NCBI RefSeq assembly: GCF_900090045.1
Contig: NC_041782.1
Location: 2,075,001 to 2,139,000, forward strand
Length of the DNA: 64,000 nt
From: Plasmodium malariae
Lineage: Eukaryota; Apicomplexa; Aconoidasida; Haemosporida; Plasmodiidae
Direction: 5' to 3'
Under the pieces are notes generated by a model that saw only the letters and a list, made by a program, of their open reading frames with translations, did not search any database and was not told where the DNA came from. Position numbers and translations under genes: made by a program. This document shows positions 1-11,502 of this stretch, piece after piece (the first letter of the stretch is position 1; every line of letters starts with the position of its first letter).

Positions 1-1897
1 TATTGTGACAAGAACGGTTGAAGTTCCCTTTGTTCGAACAATTGAAACAACTGTCCCTAAAATAACATATGAAAGTAAAATTAGAGAAGTTCCAAAGTAT
101 TATTCCAAAATAATAGAAAAGGTGCGGGTTGTTTCTTTTTTTATATATTTTTTATTTGTTTAGGTGAATACACGAAATTTGTAATTTTTATTTTGTCTCT
201 ATTTTTTCGCTATTTTACCAGGAGTTTATCATTATTTTATTTTTTTTTTTTTTTTCCCCACCTTTTTTCCTTGTCTGTTAAGGTTATTGAAATTCCAGAA
301 GTGAAATATGTAGACAAAATTGTTGACGTGCCAAGAATTCAGTACTGCTATAAATATGTCCCGAAAGTAGAATTCAAAGAGAATATTATAAAGAAACCAG
401 TTTTCGAAAAAAAAATTGTAGAAAAAATTGTAGAAGTCCCAAAAGTAAAAGAAATGAAAAGATTTCAGGAGGTCGAGACAGTGGAATATGTTATAAAGTA
501 AAATGAAAAGAAGTTGAAAAAGGGAATTTATTTTTACATCCTTAAAAATACTTTTATTCTAACTGCGATCTGCTCAATTATATATCACTTTGTAGTAGCT
601 AGCCATGTTGTATTTTATTATTTTTTATTATTTTTTATTTATTTATTTATTTTATTTTTACCAACCTTTTAGGTACGTTCCAAAAAGTACGAATGAGTAT
701 GAAAACGAACAAAGGGAAAAGAAGGTGCATAACAGAAATGAAGATTTAGACCGTGAAATGAAAGAATCTAAGGAAGAACATAAAGAGGATAATGCACAAA
801 ATGTAGAAAATTTACAAAATCAACACAATGTGGAAAATATGGCAAGTTATGATTTGTACTCACCAAAAGATAAAACAGATGGTGCAAAGTTAATTAGAAC
901 CATTCCTACTGATCTTAATGAAAATTTCTACATACATCCAAAAGTGTTACTTAATGAGAAGAACATGTCAACTGGTATACAGGAGATGTATCCTTACATC
1001 TTTACTAGGTCATTGCAAAATGGAGAAGAAAAAAAACAAGATACTACTATGCCTTCTTTTGGTTTACGTAATGAGCTATCAATGATGCAACTACAAGAAA
1101 AGAACAATTCCATTTTACACACACCTAGAATTGAACAAGTGTTTAAACCAAAAATTGTAAAAAATATAGAAGTACAAAAACATGTTCCTATTTCTGTTGA
1201 TGTTCCAGTACCTTATATGGTACCAAAACCTGTCGTTGTTAATGTAGAAGTCCCTGTTTTGAAATTTAGAGATACATTTGTGCCTGTACCAGTCAGAAGA
1301 AAAATTATACCAAAAATTAAGTGGATATCAGATGTTTATCAAGTAGATTGTATAAAAGAAAGACCATATTTGAAAATCCAGGATATCATAAAACCAATCC
1401 CTTGCGATGTTGATATTAAATATTGGAAATATATGGAAAAAGCGTGTGCAATTAACCCGAATGAGTTACCACAAGATGATGTTCACGCAATGTGGATGCG
1501 AGTTAATGCTCACCTAGCTGAGAAAAAGAAAAAGGAGTATGGCGACTTGTACCCATATTATAGAAGTAAGCAAAGAAGAAGCGAACAAATAAAGCGAAAA
1601 AATTAAGTGCAAAATATAAAGTATAAAAAGTAAAAGAGTACAAAAAATATAAAAAATAATGCAGAGGAAGCCAACTCATATGCATTTTTGTACGGCACAC
1701 GTCATGACGTAATGTCGTGGTGATGCATTGATATGCTTATGTTTACGTGGTTTGTGATATATGTCCGTATAGTTGTACATATCTGTTTCGTTTCTTCTTT
1801 TTTTTCGTGGATTTTCCAAAGAGAATATATATACATACACGTACATATATGGTTATATACACATACGCGCATATTTGTAGTGCATAATTTCACTATT

Positions 1898-1937
<40 letters not shown>

Positions 1938-3067
1938 TATCCCTTTTCAAACCTTCCCCTGTGTATAAAGATGAAAATGGGGAAATCAATTTCAGCAAAG
2001 AGAAACAGGACGGAAGTGACAGTGAGGGATACTCAGAGGAAGGAGGGGAAAGTGCTAAGGAAGAATTTAACGAAAATTATGAAGGTGAAAGAGGAGCTGA
2101 GGAAAACAAAGAGTTGGAGAAAGAGAATGAAAATGTAGAAGAAGATGAAAGAAATGAGGAGAAGGCAGAAGTGGATGAAAATAACTATATAGTTTCAGAG
2201 GAAGAAGGAAACTATAGAGGGGACGAGGACATAAGTAATAAGAATAAAATGGAAGAGAACATATATAGAGAAAATATCCAAATTGTTAGAAATGGTAATA
2301 ATAATATTGGCCAAAATGATACAAAATGTAGTGGTGAACAAAAGAAACAAAATGGGCAAGGAAGCCAAAACGAAGAGGCACAAATTGAATATAAGGAAAC
2401 AAATAGTGAAAGGGGAAAAGTAAATTCAGAAAAAAATATATTTCTTAATAATAAAAAAAATGAAACTTTGTATACACAAAATGAAGATAAAAGCACTAAT
2501 GTATGTTGTCAAAATACGAAATGCTATGATAATAGTGCACAAAAAAATGAAGAGAAATGTAATTTTGAATGTATGGATGAATTTATAAATGAAATGAAAA
2601 AAAGAGAAAATTTAGAGGAACAACCAATTGCATCTTTATATCCTTCTCACCCACTTGCTATGACGTATTTGCAGAACAAATGGATTCATGCGGATACCTT
2701 AAGAACACATGAACTTTATAATGATAATTTTATTAAAGCAAATATTAATGCAAACTTCAATTTACAAAGTGGAAATGCTGTAGTTTCTGATATTATGCGT
2801 AATAAGGATTTTTTACAAAGTGCTAACCCTATTATAGCTCCCTTCAGGCCTGGTAATATGAGACATATAGAAAATTATTACAACAATGTGATCATTCAAA
2901 ACATAAGGGAAGAAAATAATAAATTCCCGAATAACAGATATATTCAAATGACACAGGAAAAGGATGCCATCAGAATTCAAATGAATGAAAATATGAAAAG
3001 TTATAGCAAAGGAGAAAAGAGCGATTCGGAGGACAACCAATGCTGTAACTATTTTTGCAAAAACTGA
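1..3067 (+). CDS. IMC1a: alveolin / inner membrane complex protein 1 (IMC1a-like), 5' partial
   Basis: Membrane-skeleton protein of the subpellicular network under the parasite's inner membrane complex. The exons I infer are <2-121, 283-497, 673-1565 and 1971-3067. All junctions are GT-AG and keep one reading frame, giving 774 residues in the window; the first exon is cut by the window edge. The first 110 residues and a later block (about nt 1130-1420) carry the Val/Pro/Lys/Glu-rich alveolin repeats, with motifs such as EKIVEVP, VDVPVPY and VEVPVLKF. Between and after them lie hydrophilic, acidic, Asn/Glu-rich spacers. The C-terminus ends in a cysteine cluster (QCCNYFCKN), which fits the terminal cysteine motifs that palmitoylate some IMC1 proteins. 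If intron 3 were retained, translation would stop at 1606. The family is certain. The paralogue (IMC1a rather than IMC1e) rests on my memory of synteny next to the PEBP gene. Confidence 0.85.
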
Positions 3068-3298
3068 CAAAAGGGTGGAGTAACATGCAAGGAAGTAGAA
3101 AATAGGGGTATTATTAAATGCGTATAATCAGAAATTTGGTTGACTAATTTGAAAAGAGAAGTTCTTGACAAAAAATGCGAAGAAAAATAAATTATTTGTA
3201 GTTATATACCAGCAGTGTGTACACTAAAATGACACTTTTTATTTATTTTTATGAATTCATGCTATATTGTACTATTCTATTATATTCTTATCTATTCC

Positions 3299-3330
<32 letters not shown>

Positions 3331-3483
3331 GCACATCATTTTAACTTATCCAGTACTATTCCACGATCATGAAAGAGAACAAAAAGGAATTAACCGTTGT
3401 TAGGCTAATACTTTATTTTTCTTCCCAAAATAAATAGATGTAGGCGTGCGGTTTTGTGAACACGTGTTTATGAGTATATATAT

Positions 3484-3732
3484 GTGTGTGTATGCCTGTG
3501 TGTGTATGCCTGTGTGTGTATGCCTGTGTGTGTATGCCTGTGTGTGTATGCCTGTGTGTGTATGCCTGTGTGTGTATGCCTGTGTGTGTATGCCTATGTG
3601 TATATGTCTATGTGTATGTGCCTATGTGTATATGCCTATGTGTATATGCCTATGTGTATATGCCTATGTGTATGCATATATGTATGCATATATGTATGCA
3701 TATATGTATGCATATATGTATGCATATACGTA
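3484..3732. repeat. two adjacent 12-bp tandem repeat arrays
   Basis: About 3484-3660 repeats a 12-mer of the form TGTGTGTATGCC, drifting to TATGTGTATATG. About 3666-3730 repeats GCATATATGTAT. Both are open in several frames and make spurious Cys/Val/Tyr/Met-rich ORFs. They lie downstream of the alveolin gene and appear non-coding. Confidence 0.9.
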
Positions 3733-3996
3733 TATATGAATATATGTGCATGTATTTGTTTACCGACTTGTTTGTTCGTTCACTTCTTTTCTTTTTTTTA
3801 GTGATAAAAAGGTAATAATCTTATGTGTACCTTTGAGAATACTATATTATTAATTCAGTAAATGTAAATTTCATACTCTTATCATTTTATGTAAAATAAT
3901 TTGCAGTATAGTAAACCATTTCTTTACATATTTTTTTCTTTAATAAAAATCTTTCTGTAGACTTTTTTATTTTTGTAGTGTAGTAGGAATAAATTT

Positions 3997-4324
3997 ATGA
4001 GTAGTTTCTTCGTAAACCTCTTATTCTTTTTTATGAGAACATGCTCATTATTATTTTTTCCTACTCAAATGAACTGTTCTAATGGAGAAGTAAATATGCG
4101 CATATATCTATATATGTGTATATGTATTTGTGTGCACCCCTTTTTATATTTACCTTTAGAAACACATACTCGATCATAAGCAGAAAAAGAAAAACCTAGT
4201 TTTTAATTTCTCACCCTCCACATTGCTCTGTCCCCTTCATGTGTCAACTTTATATATATTTATATTATTTTATTATTTTTTCGTGTTAATTCACATTATT
4301 AAACGTTACATGTTTTTACAATGA
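3997..4324 (+). CDS. candidate small two-exon membrane protein (85 aa)
   Basis: Not recognised. Exon 1 (3997-4089) starts with ATG and encodes a hydrophobic leader (MSSFFVNLLFFF...) and then a polar stretch ending CSNGE. It stops at a GTAAAT donor in phase 0. Exon 2 (4160-4324) follows a TTTACCTTTAG acceptor, also phase 0. It encodes KHILDHKQKKKN, a Ser/Pro/Leu/Cys stretch, one predicted transmembrane helix (STLYIFILFYYFFVLIHII) and a short tail. The 70-bp intron is short but usable. GC is higher than in the flanks. The leader could be a signal peptide or a first membrane helix. It could equally be an untranslated part of a neighbouring transcript. Confidence 0.25.
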
Positions 4325-5159
4325 TGACCACAGTATGTTTTCAGTAAATTTGCATTACTTATCATTATTTTATTTTAAAAGCTTTTGCATTATTTAAAGA
4401 CAGTGCGTGTTTATATATACACCCAACTGGTGAAAAGCGAATAAATGATTTAATGGTTGAATGAATGGATATATGAATATAATAAAGTATAATATATTAT
4501 AACTCTAAAAACATCGAACAGCCGCAGCGGATTTTCAACAAAATAGAGAAAATGAAATAAAAGAAATGTATCTTTTTATGAACGATGTGCCTGCATATAC
4601 ATGTATACATGTATCTACGTATGTATATATGCATGTATGTGTATACATATGACACTGCTAACACCTTTGGATAATAAATGAATGGAATAAAATTAATGTG
4701 TAAACAGTTCAAATTTCTATAAAAGGATAAATGGAAGAAGAGTAATAGACGGACAAGCATTAAACGAGTATTACCTTTATACAGTGAATGTCCCTGTAGA
4801 ATGATCTTATTATTATCTTTTCTATGAGTATAATAATTTTTTAATGTTAAATTTTAGTACAAGAGAAAACAAAATATTGACCTGTTATAAAACATTGCTT
4901 AATGTAGACAGGACAAGTATAACGAGAATTACTCTTCTTTTTTTTTTTTTCTTTTCTTTTTTCTTTTTTTTTTTTTCTTTTCTTTTTTCTTTTTTCTCTT
5001 TTTTCTTTTTTTTTTGGGGGGGGAGTTCAATTAATGTACATACATTTGATAAGTCGTACAACTTTTGGAATTACTTTTTCTAAATATTCTTTTTTACCGT
5101 TCAATGAACAAAAATTTCTGAGGTAAGAGCAAAGCATGTACAGAGAAATATAACCGTGC

Positions 5160-5191
<32 letters not shown>

Positions 5192-5255
5192 CATAGCCTG
5201 CATTATTCTGTCTAAATATATTGATCATTCGATTTTTTCAATTAAAAAATTAAAA

Positions 5256-6628
5256 ATGTTTATTTTAAAGTGTTCCATTTTGTTATATTGTTTTTTTTGC
5301 GCGAAATTGACTTTTGCGAAAATCGAGTTAATACAGTCAGGTATTAAAAAAAACAAAAAAAAATGAGAAAAGCTAGCTTTATTTTTTTATAATATAATTT
5401 GGGCGTAGCAGGAATGCACACATGCTCACACGAACTCATGCTCATATGAGTACATGCATATATGCATATACCCATACATATAATACACATATACGTATAC
5501 ATATGCATATACCCATACATATGCATATAATATACATATGCGTATACATATGCATATAATATACATATGTTTATACATGTACATATGCATATATATATGT
5601 CCAGGCTTGGTCATTTGATCTCATTTTTTGAGGGATGCATAAGCAGAATACCAACATTTTGGTATAACTGCAAAATGACATTTTTTTTTTTTTTACCTTT
5701 TTTATTTTATTTTATTTTTTTTTGCTTTTCCTTTTTTTTTTCTACTTAAGACTTTGGCATCGAAAAATGCAACTCCGAAAAAGTAGAAGCGCTAGATGAG
5801 AAATTTTATGAAAAGGACTGTGGAGGTGAGAATTTATTACCATCTGTTGAATGGTTAGATAAAAATAGCTCAACAAAGTCTTATGCCATTACAATAACTA
5901 GTAGGAATCATTTGAATACCATTATGGTTCATTTCATAGCATGGAATGTACCAGCATATATAAATTTAATAAACCATTCTACAAAATTTGAAGAAATAAA
6001 TGCAATTACAGGTTTAAATTCATATAACAAAAAAATATATGAAGGTCCTTGCTCTAATAGTATACAGAATAACGAGCCGAGTGAATGCATGAAATTTACC
6101 CTGTATGCATTAAGTAGGAATACTCCCTCCCCTCTCCTTTTTTTTACATATGAGAAAATATAGACACAATTATATGAAGTACACTGATGCGTCCGCATGA
6201 GCAATTTGCATATATATGCGTGTATACATGTGTATATATATGTGTGTATGTATGAATGTATGTATGTGTGTATATACATGTGTATATATATGTGTGTATG
6301 TATGTGTGTATATACATGTGTATATATATGTGTGTATGTATGTGTGTATGTATGAATGTATGTATGTGTGTATATACATGTGTATATATATGTGTGTATG
6401 TATGGGTGTATATGTATCTGGATATATGTGTATATTTATGTATTTATATGTGAAAGTACATTTTACCACTTCGCCCATGCAGAAAATGAGTTTATAGAAC
6501 TATCAGAAGACGCAGATTACTACGAATTAATGGCATATCTTAAAAAGATGAGCAGGACTGAGAAAATTGTTGTCGACAGCTTATCTCTATCCTCACTCTT
6601 CATACCAAAAAGAAGAGTTTCAAATTAA
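5256..6628 (+). CDS. secreted phosphatidylethanolamine-binding (PEBP/YbhB-like) protein
   Basis: PEBP-fold protein of 197 residues in three exons: 5256-5340, 5751-6113 and 6483-6628. Exon 1 encodes a clear signal peptide (MFILKCSILLYCFFCAKL...). It leaves one base, which joins the first two bases of exon 2 to give Asp29, and the second junction also keeps frame. The mature part matches the bacterial/plant YbhB-YbcL branch: C-GG-N-LP-VEW, then KSYAITI, then VHFIAWNVPA, then YEGPCSN, then FTLYAL. The usual DPDxP element of the ligand pocket is replaced (TSRNHLN), while the His before the WNVPA strand and the GPC element remain. The two introns hold long (ATG/TGTG)n repeats. Synteny beside the alveolin and RBR genes supports the call. 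Ligand and destination are unknown. Confidence 0.82.
6205..6450. repeat. intronic TATGTG/ACATGTGTATA repeat block
   Basis: Intron 2 of the PEBP gene (6114-6482) is mostly a compound repeat of TGTGTATATACATGTGTATATATA and TGTGTGTATGTATG units. Overlapping ORFs on both strands here are artefacts of this repeat. Confidence 0.85.
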
Positions 6629-7367
6629 GAGGACAAAAAAGAGAAAAAAAAGGGAAAAAATTGTCTCCATTTTATTTTCTACAAATTTGTTGTTTTTAAC
6701 TAATCCCGTTTATTTTTTGTTTTGAAATGATTCATAAAATCAAAGTTTTCGAAAAATTAAAAAATTGCACGAAATACTTTTAATGATTGCTAAACACTTC
6801 TTATAAAATAAAAACAGAATAATTGTAGTACAAAAAATTAAAAACATAAAAAAAAAAAAAAAAAGAATACGAATAAGGCCAAAAATCAGAGTAAAAATAA
6901 ATCTAAAAGTATGTATAAAAGTACGTGTAAAAATATGTGTAAAAATATGTGTAAAAATATGTGTAAAAATACAAAAATGTGAATTTTTTTTTATTTTTTT
7001 TAAGAAAGGCAGCTGGGGAAGTTTGTCCATAATTATATGTGACTACAAATATTCTTAAAAAGTATATCATGACGGCTTCCTACAATATTTAAAAGGATAC
7101 ATATATAAATGTACACGAACATACATATAACTCACTGTGTGCATAAAGAACAATTTTAAAAGGTGGAACGTTTTTAATTTAAAATAAACATACTCTTATA
7201 ATCAGAAGGGGTGTTTTGTTACAAAAATAAATAAGTTTTGTGTGCTTGGAGGAATATACGCATTACGGTAAACAAGCTATAATTCATATATATATATATG
7301 TATTTATAAACCTAAACACATACATGTGTAATGTAAAACTGCTCCGCAACAGGGTTAAAAAGAACTA
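6629..7367. other. convergent intergenic region
   Basis: The 3' ends of the PEBP (+) and RBR ligase (-) genes meet here. A short array of a 12-mer (AAAAATATGTGT, about 6905-6970) and A/T homopolymers are present. I see no gene. Confidence 0.7.
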
Positions 7368-9464
7368 CTAGCTAAAATTGCTTTCAATGAAGTCACAAAT
7401 ATTTTTAAAGAACACATGGACTACTTTGATCAACTCCTCAATTTCTCTAACGTTTTTGTCATATCTATTATTTATAAATTGATATATATCTATATTTTCT
7501 GTTTTTCGTTGTAACATGTCCAAATTTTTTTCTAGTTCTCCTTGATGATATTCGAAAAAATATTTCTGATTTTCATCTTTCCAATTAGAAAAATAAGCAA
7601 AGGCATAGGACCATTTCAATATTTGTCTACATTTAATAGTTTGTATTATAGAATCTTCGAAGGTTTTCATTTTATGTAGTTGTATATTATTCGATTTACA
7701 GAAATTGTGAAGGAACAGTAACTGAGTGCTTATAGAGAATTCTTCTCCATGCTGATGAGCATCAAATCTGGTTTTAAAATGATTGTATTTGTTAAGAATA
7801 GAATGATAATTTCTTTTTACTTGTTCTTTTTGTTCTTTTTGTTTTTGTTCTTTTTGTTCTTTTTGTTCTTGTGGTTCTTGTTGTTCTTGTTCTTTTTGTT
7901 CTTGTTCTTTTTGTTCTTGTTCTTTTTGTTCTTGTTCTTTTTGTTCTTGTTCTTTTTGTTCTTGTTCTTTTTGTTCTTGTTCTTTTTGTTCTTGTTCTTT
8001 TTGTTCTTGTTGTTCTTTTTGCTCTTTGTTCATTTCATTTTCATTTGTTTTGTTGTTTTCAATATATTTGTTACATTTATAAAACCCCCCTTTATGGTTA
8101 TTCCAACTCTCTAAACATAACCAACAAAAACTGAAGCTACAAATACATTTTACATTCATACATCCTGACGCTTTTTCGATTGATTTATTACAATTGGGGC
8201 ATTTTTTTGTATGTATACTAATCCATTTAATGTTATGATCATCTTTTATTTGTAATTCTTTCCACTGTTTAATGAGAGTACAAGTGACAGGTCTATGAAA
8301 TTCATGAGAGCAAAGAAAACAAAAGTTAAAGCCACATTTGCATACAACATTATTATTTTTTAGCATAATTGATTCTATGATATATTCACAATTTACGTTT
8401 GGACATTTTTTTAAATTATAACTTTTGTTTATAAATATTTGTACTAAGATCTGTTCATATTTTTCATACAATTTTTCGGTACAAATACATTTCCAGTCTT
8501 TCATTTTGGCTATCTCTTTGCAGTCTAGATGTATACATTTTTTAATAATTACATTCTCTTCAAAATCAGTACTTAGAGACGTTTCTAAATATCTTAACCA
8601 ACATTCTTTGGAGTACCTATGACCACAATTTAAGGCATATGTGTCTTTCATATCGTATTCGTTTAATAAAACTGGGCAGGTGTATTTTTGCCTTTTGCCT
8701 GTATCACCGAGTTGGGGGACCAGAAGCGTATTGTCTCTATGGTCTACTTGATTTGAAGCGTTTACATAATGCCCTCCTTCATCTGTATCACTTGCGTTAT
8801 TCCCTGTAGGGATAGCATAGCCACCTTTTTCGTTCATAATTTCTTTTTCCATTATATGACAAAGATCGGACTTCATAAGAACATCTTTCGAATTTTTAAA
8901 CCATGCCTCAATCAAATTATCCGAATTGAAGTTATAGGCTTTCAAAAAATGGTATGCGTAATCATACTCAACATTTATTAGGTTCATTAGGTCAGAAATA
9001 GTTTCTTTCATTTTTTGTTTAATGTCCGTAGTGTTATGTACATTATATATACTATTTTCTTGATACTTTGTAAAATTTTTTTTAAAATATTCTAAATAAA
9101 TTTTCATGCCTTCTTCATAATTCTCCTGACTGAAGAGTGATTGAGTTGGCTCTTCTTTTATTTTGTAATTACTGCTACTATTACTGCTACTATTACTGCT
9201 ACTATTACTGTTACGATTACTGTTACGATTACTGTTACGATTACTGTTACGATTACTGTTACGATTACTGTTACGATTACTGTTACTATTATCATTACTA
9301 TTACTACTACTATTGCTGTTTCTATTATCATTACTGATATTATTGTCGACATTTCTTACATTGTTATTACTTATCAACTTTTTAACAACCTTTAGTTTTT
9401 TATCCTTTCCAAATTCGATTGTGACTTCCAATTTGGTACTTGTATTTTCTTTTGGTATGTTCAT
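7368..9464 (-). CDS. RING-between-RING (Ariadne-type) E3 ubiquitin ligase
   Basis: Single-exon protein of 698 residues. The order is an Asn/Ser/Arg low-complexity tract (about 33-99), a UBA-like helical region (about 150-195), RING1 (about 263-315, CPVLL...CGHRYSKECW), IBR (about 354-395, CPNVNC...CKCGFNFCFLCSHEF...C), and Rcat/RING2 (about 422-465, KKCPNCNKSIEKASGCMNVKC...FCWLC). An Ariadne-like helical domain follows (about 552-698). Cys435 in SGCMNV lines up with the catalytic cysteine of HHARI, so it probably works by the two-step RING/HECT-hybrid mechanism: ubiquitin passes from E2 to Cys435 and then to substrate. In Ariadne proteins the C-terminal domain folds back to inhibit Rcat and is relieved by neddylated cullins; whether that holds here is unknown. 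A glutamine/glutamate/lysine repeat (EQKEQ units, about 481-548) separates Rcat from the Ariadne domain. Confidence 0.9.
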   Translation of the reverse strand: MNIPKENTSTKLEVTIEFGKDKKLKVVKKLISNNNVRNVDNNISNDNRNSNSSSNSNDNSNSNRNSNRNSNRNSNRNSNRNSNRNSNSSSNSSSNSSSNYKIKEEPTQSLFSQENYEEGMKIYLEYFKKNFTKYQENSIYNVHNTTDIKQKMKETISDLMNLINVEYDYAYHFLKAYNFNSDNLIEAWFKNSKDVLMKSDLCHIMEKEIMNEKGGYAIPTGNNASDTDEGGHYVNASNQVDHRDNTLLVPQLGDTGKRQKYTCPVLLNEYDMKDTYALNCGHRYSKECWLRYLETSLSTDFEENVIIKKCIHLDCKEIAKMKDWKCICTEKLYEKYEQILVQIFINKSYNLKKCPNVNCEYIIESIMLKNNNVVCKCGFNFCFLCSHEFHRPVTCTLIKQWKELQIKDDHNIKWISIHTKKCPNCNKSIEKASGCMNVKCICSFSFCWLCLESWNNHKGGFYKCNKYIENNKTNENEMNKEQKEQQEQKEQEQKEQEQKEQEQKEQEQKEQEQKEQEQKEQEQKEQEQQEPQEQKEQKEQKQKEQKEQVKRNYHSILNKYNHFKTRFDAHQHGEEFSISTQLLFLHNFCKSNNIQLHKMKTFEDSIIQTIKCRQILKWSYAFAYFSNWKDENQKYFFEYHQGELEKNLDMLQRKTENIDIYQFINNRYDKNVREIEELIKVVHVFFKNICDFIESNFS
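7825..8020. repeat. coding 15-bp repeat (EQKEQ) in the RBR ligase
   Basis: On the minus strand a 15-bp unit encodes EQKEQ about a dozen times between the Rcat and Ariadne domains. The opposite strand is open in two frames (Phe/Leu/Val-rich), which is only the mirror of the repeat. Confidence 0.9.
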
Positions 9465-10939
9465 GTCTTAGCAATTTGCATGGGTAAAATTTGGGGAAAG
9501 GAAAAATGGTTTATGCGCACATGGTTGTACGTTCACTGTTTCGGGGGGTTTGCAGGGGGCGACTTATCGTATATATATATATATATATATATGTGTATGT
9601 AAGTATATATATGCATGTGTGTGTATATATTAAAGTACGTATGTGCATGTACTTATCTTCCCTTTTTTGATATTGTTTAAAAATAAATGGACAAAAAAGA
9701 TTAACTCTTTTAAGATGAGAGAGGTCTAAGTAGCTTCTTAAAATTTGAAAATATATCACTTAATAAGAAAATTAAATTTCCACTTAATACTAACTACAAA
9801 ATTGTAATGCATTTCCAAAAGATGAGGAACTACTTTAGGAATACTTTATTTCGTATTGTTTCATTATTTTTTTTTTTTTTTATTTTCAAAAGTGTTTTTA
9901 AAATATTTTATATATTTCCTGACTCATGTTTAGCCTTGTTTGGATATTTTTCATTTCGAAGGGGTTTAATCTCACTAGTTCCATTTTTTGTGTATATGTA
10001 TACATGTACATGGGCCTATGCACACATACACATAAGTTACACACATATACACGTAACTGTCTTTTCTTCTTCAAGAATAACACTGCTCATTTGTTCTTTT
10101 CAAATACCACACAAATGTGATAGGACGAGTTTTAATGATGCCTATTTATTTCTCATGAAATTTTTTTTTTTTTTTTTTCTTAAAAATTCCCTCTTACTGT
10201 TTTATTTTATTTTTGGAAAAAAAAAAAAGGGAGTACTAAGAGATTGTTAAACAGTTGGGAAATTTGTTAAACCTTTGAAGAGTTGCAAAAATGGGGATTT
10301 ATAATGTCCTTACGATTTTGCAATTTACCAATTTGGCAATTTTGCAGTTTCGCAATTTTATAGTTTTGCAATTTTATAGTTTTGCATTTTTACAGTTTTG
10401 CATTTTTACAGTTTTGCATTTTTACAGTTTTGCATTTTTACAGTTTTGCATTTTTACAGTTTTGCATTTTTACAGTTTTGCATTTTTACAGTTTTGCATT
10501 TTTACAGTTTTGCATTTTTACAGTTTCGGAACTTGGCAGGTTGGAAATTTCTCGAATAATAGTAAAATGGCTTGTAATTTGTATAAGGGGGAAATGCCTT
10601 TTTTGATTGATGCACTATTGACATTCATGGGTATGTATATATGCACGTATGTTTGTCACTGCTTAGAGGATGAGAAAAGTAGTTAGCTGAAAATGCTTGT
10701 GCAAATGCCATATTTCTAATATTATGCTGTGGACATTAATATCATTTCTTGGCATGACTGCATTTGGGGATGTGTATATGTAGGATACATATTTTTTTAT
10801 GCTTGCGAAACATTGTATAAACAATTATGGAAAAAAAAAAAAAAAAAAAAAAAAAAAGGGTAATAAAGATAAAAAAGAAGATATGAAAAATGTTTGAAAT
10901 GATAAAAATAATTACCTTCGTGCACGTACGTTTTGGCTA

Positions 10940-10979
<40 letters not shown>

Positions 10980-11502
10980 TTTTTTTCCTTATATTAAATA
11001 TTTCATTATTTTTATAATTTTTTTTTTTTTAAATAGAGAATTATCTTGCGTTTTTGCAAAACTGTTAATCCTTTCCTTTAGAGAATTTCCTTGTAAACAC
11101 ATCTAAAACTTACGCATTTTACTTATGTTACATATTTCTCTTTTTAATTGGTATTAAAAAGAAAAAAGTAAAATTAATTTTAAAACAACGAAATTTATTA
11201 CTTTTTTATATCATTTAAAATTTGCAGAAATACGAAAATTTGAAACAGCTTAAATGTGTATACAGGAGTGCGCTCACATGTTATTCGTAAGTACCTACAT
11301 ATACGTACATACATACGTATATACATATTTTTGTGTATATATGTATATACATTTATATGCTTATGCGTTTGCCTATGAGTGTGTATATATTTATGTAAGT
11401 ATATATCTTCATTTACACATCTCACATTTGCGATTTTTTTACCATCCGACACTACCGCACAACAAACACCCTTTTTTCTTTCACCCCTCTCTCTATTCCA
11501 AT
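9465..11502. other. divergent promoter region between RBR ligase and BCKDH E2
   Basis: Contains (TA)n at 9570-9592 and 10938-10961, long poly-A/T runs and a 16-bp tandem array at 10379-10535. The patch 9898-10095 has raised GC. On the minus strand it holds short, protein-like open stretches: 28 codons starting MELVRLNPFEM and ending at 9898, and an ATG at 10090 starting MSSVILEEEK. I could not join them with a sound intron, so they may be upstream ORFs of the RBR transcript or exons of a small gene. Confidence 0.6.
10379..10535. repeat. 16-bp tandem array
   Basis: Nine to ten nearly perfect copies of TTTTGCATTTTTACAG, preceded by degenerate CAATTTTATAGTTTTG relatives. Read on the + strand, every unit ends in a pyrimidine-rich CAG, which resembles a 3' splice site. 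Confidence 0.95.

Larger units (their letters stand above)
3068..5255. other. intergenic region between alveolin and PEBP genes
   Basis: Both flanking genes point right, so this holds the alveolin 3' flank and the PEBP promoter. It contains a poly-T tract (3307-3330), the 12-bp arrays, a C/T-rich tract ending in G8 (4930-5025) and (TA)n at 5160-5186. Two stretches look like possible coding exons: 3352-3420, an open exon after a poly-T acceptor, and the two-exon candidate at 3997-4324. Nothing else is recognisable. Confidence 0.7.

Noticed and set aside
1733..1970. N-terminal hydrophobic extension of the 1733-3067 frame as a separate gene start
   Set aside because: The hydrophobic part is translated intron ending in (TA)n; splicing 1565 to 1971 keeps frame with the alveolin exons.
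3446..3815. Three overlapping Cys/Val/Tyr/Met-rich ORFs of about 100 codons
   Set aside because: They are translations of 12-bp tandem repeats that contain no stops in any frame; no start context, splice sites or domain.
7749..8134. Phe/Leu/Val-rich ORFs on the + strand
   Set aside because: Antisense to the EQKEQ-coding repeat of the RBR ligase, whose minus-strand frame carries the real zinc-binding domains.
10291..10686. 131-codon ORF with Leu-Gln-Phe-Cys-Ile-Phe repeats
   Set aside because: Arises from the 16-bp array; unique parts show no protein character.
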